Below, one piece after another: positions 1 through 6,431 of a DNA stretch of 10,479 bases (within the stretch, counting starts at the first letter, position 1; every line of letters begins with the position of its first letter). The DNA is taken from positions 1 to 10,479 of the forward strand of contig CAMGKS010000034.1 in NCBI GenBank assembly GCA_946056785.1, written 5' to 3'. The notes beneath the pieces are model-generated. The model ran no database searches, was not told where the DNA came from, and saw nothing but the letters and a program-made list of their open reading frames with translations. Origin of the DNA: an uncultured Clostridia bacterium. GTDB taxonomy: Bacteria > Bacillota > Clostridia > Christensenellales > CAG-917. The position numbers and the translations under genes were made by a program.

Positions 1-254
1 ATCAACTTATCTTTAACGCTAATTATCGGTTATGTTTAATTTTAAGAAATATCAAGTAAAATTATCAATTAAATAAAATTTACAATTATTTGAACTTGTT
101 TTAATCTTAAATAATAGCAATTACGTTTAATGCAAAAATCGATTTTATCAATAAACGATAAAAGCGAAACACTTTATATAATCGCCTTTATCGTTTAATT
201 TATAAACATATATCCTATTTACGTGAAAAGTTTTACTTAACTTAAACGCACGCA
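1..254. other. AT-rich noncoding region downstream of clpC
   Basis: This stretch is very AT-rich and has no open reading frame with coding character on either strand. It follows the clpC stop codon (minus strand reads leftwards into it). The only clear structures are the long inverted repeat at 152-197, listed separately, and a 12-base palindrome AAAATCGATTTT at 135-146 next to it. The 12-mer ATTACGTTTAAT at 120-131 recurs in the galE-galU gap at 5105-5116. No promoter with a convincing -35/-10 pair was found. Confidence 0.6.
152..197 (-). terminator. Long hairpin 3' of clpC, candidate terminator or 3' stabiliser
   Basis: Positions 152-167 and 182-197 are complementary over 16 positions around a 14-base loop. 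As DNA there is one A/C mismatch (163/186), but in a minus-strand transcript it becomes a G-U wobble, so the stem is continuous in the RNA that runs off clpC. The 3' side is followed by a moderately T-rich stretch that includes the palindrome at 135-146, not by an immediate run of T. It is therefore an imperfect intrinsic terminator, or a structure that protects the 3' end of the operon mRNA. It lies about 60 bases after the clpC stop. Confidence 0.45.
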
Positions 255-2789
255 TTAATCGCTTTCAGAAAGGTTAAAAGTCAATTCTCCGTTTTCAAGA
301 ACAGCTTCGACCTTATCGCCTAACTGAATATTACCTAAAATTATCTCTTCGGACAAACTGTCTTCAAGCAATTTAGCAATAGTTCTTTTAAGAGGTCTTG
401 CTCCGTATTCCGGGTCATATCCCTTTCTGAAAACGTATTCTTTTGCTTCATCGCTTACGACAAGTTCAATACCTTGTCTCGACATTTTTTTGATAAGTTT
501 ATCGAGCATAAGCGAACCTATTCTTTCAACGTTTTCTATCGACAGATTATGAAAAACTATAATTTCGTCAACTCTGTTTATAAATTCCGGCTTCATAAAA
601 TTCTTTAAAGCATTTATCTGCGCTTCTTTTTTTCGCTCATAGTCTTTCGTTTCATCATCGGAATTAAAGCCTATATTTCCTTTATTAACGGCCGCCGCTC
701 CTGCGTTTGACGTCATGATGATGACGGTATTTTTAAAGCTTACCGTCCTGCCCTGACTGTCCGTCAATCTTCCGTCATCGAGAATTTGCAAAAGCAGATT
801 GTAAACGTCGGGATGAGCTTTTTCGATTTCGTCAAACAATATAACCGAGTACGGCTTTCTTCTGACTTTTTCGGTAAGTTGTCCGCCCTCATCGTATCCT
901 ACGTATCCCGGAGCCGAGCCAATCATTTTCGATACGTTTTCTTTTTGCATATACTCAGACATATCGATTCTTATCATAAGTTCTTCGTCGCCGAAAAGTT
1001 CAGTCGCAAGAGCCTTTGAAAGTTCCGTTTTGCCTACGCCCGTCGGACCTAAAAAGATAAAACTTCCGATAGGTCTGCCGTCGTCACCAAGTCCCGCTCT
1101 CGCTCTCTTTATAGAACGTGCTATTGCGTCCACCGCCTCGTCCTGTCCGATTACGCGTTCTTTAAGATGCTGACCTAAATTCATAAGTTTCTGCGATTCG
1201 GTTTCGGTAAGTTTCGTAACGGGTACGCCCGTCCACAACGCCACGATTTCGGCAATTTCGTTTTCCGTTACAATCGGCGTTGATTTTTCGATTTTATCCG
1301 CCCATTCTTTTTCTTTTTGTTGCTTCTCGCTTGCAAAAGAATCTTTTTCCGCATTTAGCCGTTCCACAAGCGAAGTCTGCCCGTTCCTCACCGCAGAAGA
1401 TATTTCAAGCTCGATTTTGCTTATCTTGCTTTCAAGATTTCTTATATCGTCAGGTACCGTAAAGGAATAAATCTTTTTCTTCGCACACGCTTCATCCAAT
1501 AAATCGATGGCTTTATCGGGCAAAAACCTGTCTGAAACGTATCTTTCGGACATTAACGCCGCCGCTTGCAAAGCGTCGTCGGTAATAGTTACTTTATGGT
1601 GACTCTCGTATTTCGGTTTCAAACCCTTTAAAATTTCAACCGTTTCGGAAACGGATGGTTCTAATACGCAAACAGGTTGAAAACGACGCTCCAACGCTGC
1701 GTCCTTTTCAATATATTTGCGATATTCCTCGATAGTAGTCGCACCGATTGTTTGCAATTCTCCCCTTGCCAACATAGGTTTTAAAATATTTGCGGCGTCA
1801 ATGGCACCTTCACTTCCGCCCGTTTTCATCAACGTGTGTATTTCATCGATAAAAAGCAATACGTTGCCGGCTGATTTTATCAAGTCGAGCGCCGTCTTAA
1901 AACGTTCTTCAAACTCTCCTCTATATTTAGCCCCTGCAACAATCGACGTTAAATCAAGCGAAAAAACAGTCTTATTTTGCAACGCTTCAGGAACGTTTTT
2001 ATTTACGATAGCCTGGCTAAGTCCTTCAAGCACGGCAGATTTTCCCACGCCCGGTTCACCGATTAAAACGGGATTGTTTTTTGTCCGACGGCATAAAACC
2101 TGTATCACCCTTTCAATTTCCTTGCCTCTGCCGATTACGGGGTCAAGTTTTCCTTCTCTTGCTTTCTGAGTCAAATCTATGCCGAATTTGTTAAGCTCCG
2201 ACGGCATTTTTTCGCTTCCGCTAAAAGCAGAAACTTTGTCGCCCGAATTTTTATCCGCCGCAAATGACGACAGATTTTTTTCGCCTTCGTTTTCAGATAA
2301 AATGCCGCTGTTCAATTTTCCCATAAGGTCGTTGAAATCGGCGACTAAAACGTTTGAATTTGAATTTTTATACGCGTCGTCCGTTTTAAAGCCGAAAGAC
2401 TTTTCCAATTCGTTTTTCAAGGCTATCAGGTTCATGCCCGAATCTTTCATATACGAATATGCCACGCTGTCTTTTTCAAGCAAAACGGCATAAAGAATAT
2501 GTTCGGTTGCCGCCGCTCTTTTAGATTGAAAAGCCGCCTCAATCGCTCTCTGTCTTATTCTGTTTGCTCTTTCCGAAAAAATCGCACCGCCGACCGAATG
2601 CAACCTAAAACCGTTTAACAATCTATCCGCAGAAATAAAATCAGATAAAATTTTTGAAGCCACGGAGCCTTTTGTGCTTACCAAGCCGTATAAAATATGT
2701 TCGGAATATACAATTCCGCCAGTTTCGGACGCCAAACGAATCGACGTATTAAAAACCTTTTCAAAATTTTCAGTTACACTTACGTTCAT
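255..2789 (-). CDS. clpC: ATP-dependent Clp protease ATP-binding subunit ClpC
   Basis: This is an HSP100 AAA+ unfoldase of 844 residues that threads substrates into the cytosolic ClpP peptidase; in Bacillota it degrades phosphoarginine-tagged and adaptor-delivered proteins. In order it shows an N-terminal double Clp repeat (about 1-135), then the first ATPase domain with Walker A GEPGVGKS (244-251), pore loop KYRG (288-291), Walker B LLFIDE (311-316) and Arg fingers R368/R369. A coiled-coil middle domain with a UVR-like segment follows (about 448-500). The second ATPase domain has Walker A GPTGVGKT (581-588), pore loop GYVG (628-631), Walker B VILFDE (649-654), ClpP-docking loop IGF (706-708) and sensor 2 GARPLKR (796-802). 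It starts 1 base after the mcsB stop, with GGAG 7 bases before the ATG. It is about 30 residues longer than Bacillus subtilis ClpC as I recall it, mainly through a longer linker between the N-domain and the first ATPase domain (about 136-200). Confidence 0.97.
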   Translation of the reverse strand: MNVSVTENFEKVFNTSIRLASETGGIVYSEHILYGLVSTKGSVASKILSDFISADRLLNGFRLHSVGGAIFSERANRIRQRAIEAAFQSKRAAATEHILYAVLLEKDSVAYSYMKDSGMNLIALKNELEKSFGFKTDDAYKNSNSNVLVADFNDLMGKLNSGILSENEGEKNLSSFAADKNSGDKVSAFSGSEKMPSELNKFGIDLTQKAREGKLDPVIGRGKEIERVIQVLCRRTKNNPVLIGEPGVGKSAVLEGLSQAIVNKNVPEALQNKTVFSLDLTSIVAGAKYRGEFEERFKTALDLIKSAGNVLLFIDEIHTLMKTGGSEGAIDAANILKPMLARGELQTIGATTIEEYRKYIEKDAALERRFQPVCVLEPSVSETVEILKGLKPKYESHHKVTITDDALQAAALMSERYVSDRFLPDKAIDLLDEACAKKKIYSFTVPDDIRNLESKISKIELEISSAVRNGQTSLVERLNAEKDSFASEKQQKEKEWADKIEKSTPIVTENEIAEIVALWTGVPVTKLTETESQKLMNLGQHLKERVIGQDEAVDAIARSIKRARAGLGDDGRPIGSFIFLGPTGVGKTELSKALATELFGDEELMIRIDMSEYMQKENVSKMIGSAPGYVGYDEGGQLTEKVRRKPYSVILFDEIEKAHPDVYNLLLQILDDGRLTDSQGRTVSFKNTVIIMTSNAGAAAVNKGNIGFNSDDETKDYERKKEAQINALKNFMKPEFINRVDEIIVFHNLSIENVERIGSLMLDKLIKKMSRQGIELVVSDEAKEYVFRKGYDPEYGARPLKRTIAKLLEDSLSEEIILGNIQLGDKVEAVLENGELTFNLSESD

Positions 2790-2790
2790 A

Positions 2791-3789
2791 TCAATCTCCG
2801 TTTATCGCCTTTTTAACAAAAGCCGCTCTTTTGATATCTCTTTCTTCCGGCGATAACATTCCAACGCCTTGACAGAGCATTGCCGCTCCCGACAACACTG
2901 CAAGCCTGTCAAGCTTCTTAATATCATAGTTTGGCAAAATTCCTAAAATAATTCCTAATTTTACGTCGGATAATAAACTCATAAGTTCGCTTGACGACAT
3001 TATATAAGCATTTGTAATAAGTCCCCAACTGCGACAAATCTTATCCTTAAGCGGAATCGTCATCTCTGCAAGAAGTTTTTTTCTGGCTTTATCTTCGCAT
3101 TCGACAAGTTGGACAGCCGTTTTTTCCACGCCGTCGATTATATCCTTTTCACTCAAACCGAGCGTATATGAATTAGACAATTGAAAAACGTTCCCTTGTG
3201 CTTCACTGCCTTCGCCGTAAGCTCCCCTGAAAGTATAACCGCCTATTCTTGCGACTTTCATAATTACGTCGTCAAGCAAATGAGTCATTTTAAGAGCAGG
3301 CAAAAACATCATAACGGAAGCTCTCATTCCCGTTCCGACGTTTGTAGGACATGCCGTCAAAAAGCCGAAACGGTTATCGAACGCTATATCCAAAGCCGAA
3401 ATCAAAGCGTCGTCGACACGGTTAAGCCTGTTAAACGCTTCGTTAAGATTAAGGCCGTCAGTTATACACTGTTCGCGTATATGGTCTTCTTCGCTTAGCA
3501 TTACGCTTATTTTTCTGTCGGAACTTAATACTACGCTGCCGAACTTGTTTTTAAGAAGATTTGGACTTACAAGATGCATTTCGACAAGAGACTGTCTGTC
3601 GATTTCGCTAAGCGACGATAATACAAGCGTTTCGCAATTTTCGACCGACTTTACGGCATTAGCCGCTTTAAACGTAAAGTCATATATCGCTTCGGTTTCG
3701 TATTGCTTATAATTCTTAGGAAAACTCAGTCCTTTTATATTTCTTGCAAGTCTGATTCTTGAAGAAATAACGGTATCGTTTATGCTCAT
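2791..3789 (-). CDS. mcsB: Protein arginine kinase McsB
   Basis: McsB phosphorylates arginine side chains on proteins, marking them for ClpC-ClpP degradation in the cytosol. It belongs to the guanido (ATP:guanido) phosphotransferase fold. The 332-residue product shows the nucleotide-binding SSRIRLARN (9-17), the SEEDHIR segment with the paired acidic catalytic residues (E100, E101), CPTNVGTGMRAS (147-158) with the conserved Cys147, and the RGAYGEGSEAQGN loop (188-200). Near the C-terminus it has RDIKRA (317-322), matching the RDxxRA phosphoarginine-receptor motif of the family, so kinase and allosteric sites both look intact. It is about 30 residues shorter than the B. subtilis enzyme, much of it at the N-terminus. 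The ATG overlaps the mcsA stop (ATGA), and a strong GAGGTGA ribosome binding site lies inside the end of mcsA, indicating translational coupling. Confidence 0.96.
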   Translation of the reverse strand: MSINDTVISSRIRLARNIKGLSFPKNYKQYETEAIYDFTFKAANAVKSVENCETLVLSSLSEIDRQSLVEMHLVSPNLLKNKFGSVVLSSDRKISVMLSEEDHIREQCITDGLNLNEAFNRLNRVDDALISALDIAFDNRFGFLTACPTNVGTGMRASVMMFLPALKMTHLLDDVIMKVARIGGYTFRGAYGEGSEAQGNVFQLSNSYTLGLSEKDIIDGVEKTAVQLVECEDKARKKLLAEMTIPLKDKICRSWGLITNAYIMSSSELMSLLSDVKLGIILGILPNYDIKKLDRLAVLSGAAMLCQGVGMLSPEERDIKRAAFVKKAINGD

Positions 3790-4124
3790 AAATCACCTCG
3801 ACGATACGGTCGTTTTCCCACGTGCTTAGTTCCCGGTTGCACTCTTCCTATCGCCCCCGAAACGGCGTCGTACATATCTTTATAACAATCGCTGCAACCT
3901 AAATAAAAAGTGTCCTTAAAATCGTTTACCGTACAGCCGCACGAATTACATTCCGTTCCGTCACGTTCAATGAGTTCTTTGACGACTTCAAACGGATCGA
4001 GACCTAAACTGTTCATCTTTTCGTAACAGACAGGACAAAGATGCAAAACGACGCATTGTCCGTTCGCCGTTTTGCTATACGTAAGATTTCCTTCTCTTTT
4101 TTTACAATATTCACACAGTATCAT
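3786..4124 (-). CDS. mcsA: McsA-type zinc-finger activator of McsB, without UVR domain
   Basis: McsA is the small zinc-binding partner that activates the arginine kinase McsB. The product read from the ATG is 112 residues and has four CxxC pairs (C4/C7, C30/C33, C59/C62, C77/C80), enough for two treble-cysteine zinc sites, followed by a basic tail (GTKHVGKRPYRRGDL). B. subtilis McsA is about 185 residues and continues after this tail into a coiled UVR motif; that part is absent here, and the stop codon overlaps the mcsB start. I placed the start at the ATG at 4124 because its N-terminus (MILCEYC) aligns with the family start. A TTG three codons upstream (4133) is possible but falls at the foot of a hairpin. 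Neither start has a recognisable Shine-Dalgarno sequence. Co-transcription with mcsB and clpC is very likely. Confidence 0.88.
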   Translation of the reverse strand: MILCEYCKKREGNLTYSKTANGQCVVLHLCPVCYEKMNSLGLDPFEVVKELIERDGTECNSCGCTVNDFKDTFYLGCSDCYKDMYDAVSGAIGRVQPGTKHVGKRPYRRGDL

Positions 4125-4133
4125 AAAATTCAA

Positions 4134-4151
4134 AAGCCCGCTTAGGGGCTT
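4134..4151 (-). terminator. Terminator-like hairpin between galU and mcsA
   Basis: On the minus strand, 3 bases after the galU stop codon, AAGCCC (4151-4146) pairs with GGGCTT (4139-4134) around a 6-base loop. The hairpin is followed by TTGAATTTT and then the mcsA ATG. The GC-rich stem plus T-rich tail resembles a weak intrinsic terminator or attenuator. It occupies the place where the mcsA ribosome binding site would be expected, so it could limit galU readthrough, block mcsA initiation, or both. The interrupted T tract makes complete termination uncertain. Confidence 0.45.
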
Positions 4152-4154
4152 AAA

Positions 4155-5069
4155 TTAAAACGTTTTCGTTATTTCTTTTAAATACTTTTTAAATCCGTCG
4201 GATAAATTTTTATCTCTCAACGCATATTCGACGCACGCTTCCAAAAAGCCTTGTTTGTCGCCGATATCGTATCTTCTGCCCACAAACTCATATGCATACA
4301 CTCCACGCTCGGCAGCTTGCGTTCCGATAGCGTCGGTCAGATAAATCTCTCCGTTAGGCGACGGCGCGGTTCGTTCCAATATTTCAAAAATATCAGGCGT
4401 AAGCAAAAATCTTCCGAGGCTCGTCAGGTGCGATGGCAAATCGCCCTTCGGTTTTTCAAGCAAAGATTTAAGTTTTGTAAACCTTCCTTCCGTTTTTCCG
4501 TCAGGAACGACAACGCCGTACTTTCTGATTTCTTCGCCGTCTATTCTTTGGACGCCTAAAATCGACGTACCGGTTGTCATATATGCGTCTATAAGTTGTT
4601 TCGTAACGGGCTTTTCTTCATCGTTAGTATAAATTACGTCGTCTCCGAATAAAACCGCAAACGGTTCGTTTCCTACGAAGTTTTTAGCATAATGCACAGC
4701 CCAACCGCTTCCTTTCATCTCTTTCTGGCGAACGTATTCGATGTTTGCAAGCGAACTTATATCCCGACATAATTTAAGGTATTCTTCTTTTCCCGCTTTT
4801 TCAAGATTAGTTTCAAGTTCAAAAGATTTGTCGAAATGATTTTCGATAGCTTCCTTTCCGCGAGTTGTAATAATAAGTATATCCGTAATTCCGCTGTCAA
4901 CCGCTTCTTTAACTACGTATTGCAAAGACGGCGTATCGACAATCGGCAACATCTCTTTCGGCACTGCTTTTGTAGCAGGCAAAAAGCGAGTTCCGTATCC
5001 TGCCGCAGGAATAACTGCCTTTTTAACAGGCATTAACGTTTCGTTTTTGATTTTTATTTCTGTTATCAT
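4155..5069 (-). CDS. galU: UTP--glucose-1-phosphate uridylyltransferase GalU
   Basis: GalU makes UDP-glucose from UTP and glucose-1-phosphate in the cytosol, the donor for glycolipids, teichoic acid decoration and capsule or exopolysaccharide. The 304-residue product is of normal family length. It shows the nucleotidyltransferase loop AAGYGTRFLPATKAVPKEM (22-40), FGDD (141-144, metal/nucleotide site), EKP (205-207), NGEIYLTDAIG (239-249) and YDIGDKQGF (267-275). The start at 5069 is supported by AAAGGGG six bases upstream; the internal Met13, just before the family core, has no such signal. It follows galE on the same strand after a 232-base gap and precedes mcsA by a hairpin-containing 30-base gap. 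The neighbouring galE supports a shared role in UDP-sugar supply. Confidence 0.96.
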   Translation of the reverse strand: MITEIKIKNETLMPVKKAVIPAAGYGTRFLPATKAVPKEMLPIVDTPSLQYVVKEAVDSGITDILIITTRGKEAIENHFDKSFELETNLEKAGKEEYLKLCRDISSLANIEYVRQKEMKGSGWAVHYAKNFVGNEPFAVLFGDDVIYTNDEEKPVTKQLIDAYMTTGTSILGVQRIDGEEIRKYGVVVPDGKTEGRFTKLKSLLEKPKGDLPSHLTSLGRFLLTPDIFEILERTAPSPNGEIYLTDAIGTQAAERGVYAYEFVGRRYDIGDKQGFLEACVEYALRDKNLSDGFKKYLKEITKTF

Positions 5070-5301
5070 GATAATCCCCTTTAAACGTTTAGTCGTGCAA
5101 TTAAATTACGTTTAATTGCGTTCAACTTGCTATTTTCGTTAGCTTACGCTTTATATGAAAGCTATAAGTCGTTAACTTTTAATTCTCGCCTTTTAAAACG
5201 TCGATAGAAACGTTTTAATTCAAACCAAAACAAGGTTCAAGGTTGCCCGCTAAGGCTACGAGTAGTCCGTAAAGTACGCTTTGTATCTTTTTTATTTACA
5301 T
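5070..5301 (-). other. galE-galU intergenic leader region with two hairpins
   Basis: This gap is AT-rich and noncoding. Read on the minus strand it contains an inverted repeat at 5193-5218 (9-base arms TTAAAACGT/ACGTTTTAA) and a perfect one at 5097-5119 (9-base arms GCAATTAAA/TTTAATTGC, 5-base loop) ending 27 bases before the galU ATG. A weak promoter-like TATAAA lies at 5150-5155 with a GTTAAC at 5171-5176, but the 15-base spacing is short and I give it low weight. A second weak pair, TTGAAC-N17-TAAAAC, lies nearer galE. No good terminator follows galE, so galU may be partly read from the galE promoter. The segment at 5230-5280 is somewhat less AT-rich but does not fold as a tRNA. Confidence 0.5.
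5076..5082 (-). promoter_or_regulatory. galU ribosome binding site that fixes the start
   Basis: On the minus strand this reads AAAGGGG, six bases before the ATG at 5069. It decides between the first ATG and the in-frame ATG 12 codons later, which has no purine-rich sequence in front of it. Confidence 0.75.
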
Positions 5302-6288
5302 CTACTTCGTCTTGTATCCGTCCGGATGAGTGCTATGCCATTTCCATGCCGAAGCAACAATCTTTTCAAGGCTGTTATAAACGGGATTCCAACCGAGTTC
5401 ACGCTTTATTTTGTCGCTTGACGCCACCAAAACGGCAGGGTCGCCTGCACGGCGTGGCACAACTTCACAGTTAACCTTTCTGCCGACGACTTTTTCAACG
5501 GTTTCAATAACTTGTCTGACTGAAAAGCCGTTGCCGTTGCCGAGATTGTAATAATTTGAATTTGCCCCCGCTCTGAGGCTTTCGAGCGCCTTAATATGAG
5601 CGTCGGCAAGATCCATTATATGCACGTAATCTCTTACGCACGTTCCGTCAAAAGTCGGATAATTGTCTCCGAAAATGCCGAGCTTTCCCCTCTTTCCGTT
5701 CAGCACTTGCATAATGATCGGAATGAGATGACTTTCCGGATTGTGATCTTCGCCTATAAGTCCGCTTTCGTCCGCTCCTGCCGCATTGAAATAACGCAAC
5801 GCAACGTATTTAAGACCGTATGCCTTATCGAAGTCGGACATAAGCCGCTCCATCATAAGCTTTGTCATTCCGTAAACGCTTGTAGGATTTTGCGGAGAAT
5901 TTTCAGTGATGATATCCTCACCCGTATCGCCATACGTTGCCGCGCTCGAAGAAAAGACAAGATATTTGACGTCACAACTGACCATGGCTTCGAGAAGACA
6001 CAACGTCCCGGATACGTTATTTTTATAATACTTAATCGGATTAGTCATAGATTCTCCGACAAGCGAATATGCGGCAAAATGTATTACCGAATCTACTCCG
6101 TATTTCTTAAAAGTATCTTTCAAAAGCTCGACGTCGAATAAATCGCCTTTGACGAAAACAGCGTCACCGACGGCTTCAATATGCCCCGTTGAAAGATTGT
6201 CGTACACCACGACGTCGTATCCTCGACTGCGAAGTTCTTTAACCGTATGGCTTCCGATATAGCCGGCACCGCCCGTAACTAAAATCAT
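5302..6288 (-). CDS. galE: UDP-glucose 4-epimerase GalE
   Basis: GalE interconverts UDP-glucose and UDP-galactose using bound NAD+, in the Leloir pathway and in supply of UDP-galactose for surface polysaccharide. The product is an extended short-chain dehydrogenase of 328 residues, typical for bacterial GalE. Visible features are the NAD-binding GGAGYIG (6-12), the SSSAATYG segment with catalytic Ser115 (113-120), the catalytic pair Tyr139/Lys143 in YGMTK, the ALRYFNAAG stretch (163-171), and GTCVRDYVH (215-223) of the substrate domain. The start is supported by AAGGAG eight bases upstream, and the family N-terminus MILVTGGAGYIG begins there. It is transcribed divergently from dinB from a good promoter at 6379-6407, leaving a leader of about 84 bases. 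galU follows on the same strand. Confidence 0.97.
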   Translation of the reverse strand: MILVTGGAGYIGSHTVKELRSRGYDVVVYDNLSTGHIEAVGDAVFVKGDLFDVELLKDTFKKYGVDSVIHFAAYSLVGESMTNPIKYYKNNVSGTLCLLEAMVSCDVKYLVFSSSAATYGDTGEDIITENSPQNPTSVYGMTKLMMERLMSDFDKAYGLKYVALRYFNAAGADESGLIGEDHNPESHLIPIIMQVLNGKRGKLGIFGDNYPTFDGTCVRDYVHIMDLADAHIKALESLRAGANSNYYNLGNGNGFSVRQVIETVEKVVGRKVNCEVVPRRAGDPAVLVASSDKIKRELGWNPVYNSLEKIVASAWKWHSTHPDGYKTK

Positions 6289-6378
6289 TGGCGACTCCTT
6301 TTCAATTTTATTTTACGTCAAAACAGCTAACCGAATTGCAAATTAATTTATAACGTTTTGCGCATAATTATTATATAA

Positions 6379-6407
6379 AGTATACAACAAAGTATATTGT
6401 TTTGCAA
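6379..6407 (-). promoter_or_regulatory. Sigma-A-type promoter of galE
   Basis: On the minus strand TTGCAA (6407-6402) and TATACT (6384-6379) are separated by exactly 17 bases. The -10 matches five of six consensus bases and the -35 four of six. The predicted start is near 6372, giving a leader of about 84 bases before galE. The -35 overlaps the -35 of the divergent dinB promoter. Confidence 0.7.
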
Positions 6408-6425
6408 TAGATTTTTTGTTATAAT
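6397..6425 (+). promoter_or_regulatory. Extended -10 promoter of dinB
   Basis: TTGTTT (6397-6402) is followed after 17 bases by a perfect TATAAT (6420-6425), which is preceded by the extended -10 dinucleotide TG (6417-6418, TGTTATAAT). The predicted transcription start is about six bases after the -10, at or next to 6432, the A of the dinB ATG. No clostridial/Bacillus LexA box (GAAC-N4-GTTC) is visible here. Confidence 0.7.
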
Positions 6426-6431
6426 GAGTTT

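Noticed and set aside
1717..2169. 150-codon plus-strand frame inside clpC
   Set aside because: It is a shadow of the strongly conserved ClpC coding sequence and has no recognisable domain.
4125..4133. TTG at 4133 as the mcsA start
   Set aside because: It adds three residues not seen in family N-termini and sits at the base of the hairpin; the ATG at 4124 aligns better.
5225..5285. Possible tRNA or small RNA (GGTTCAAGG resembling a T-arm)
   Set aside because: No acceptor, D-arm or anticodon stems can be paired around it.
5070..5301. CtsR operator or CIRCE element upstream of galU
   Set aside because: GGTTCAAGGTT at about 5234 only faintly resembles a heptad tandem; bases and spacing do not match GGTCAAA repeats, and no GAGTGCTAA inverted repeat exists.
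5596..6141. 181-codon plus-strand frame opposite galE
   Set aside because: It is antisense to the conserved GalE core, has no recognisable motifs and has no promoter or ribosome binding site.
6289..6431. LexA/SOS box for dinB
   Set aside because: No GAAC-N4-GTTC or close variant is present between galE and dinB.
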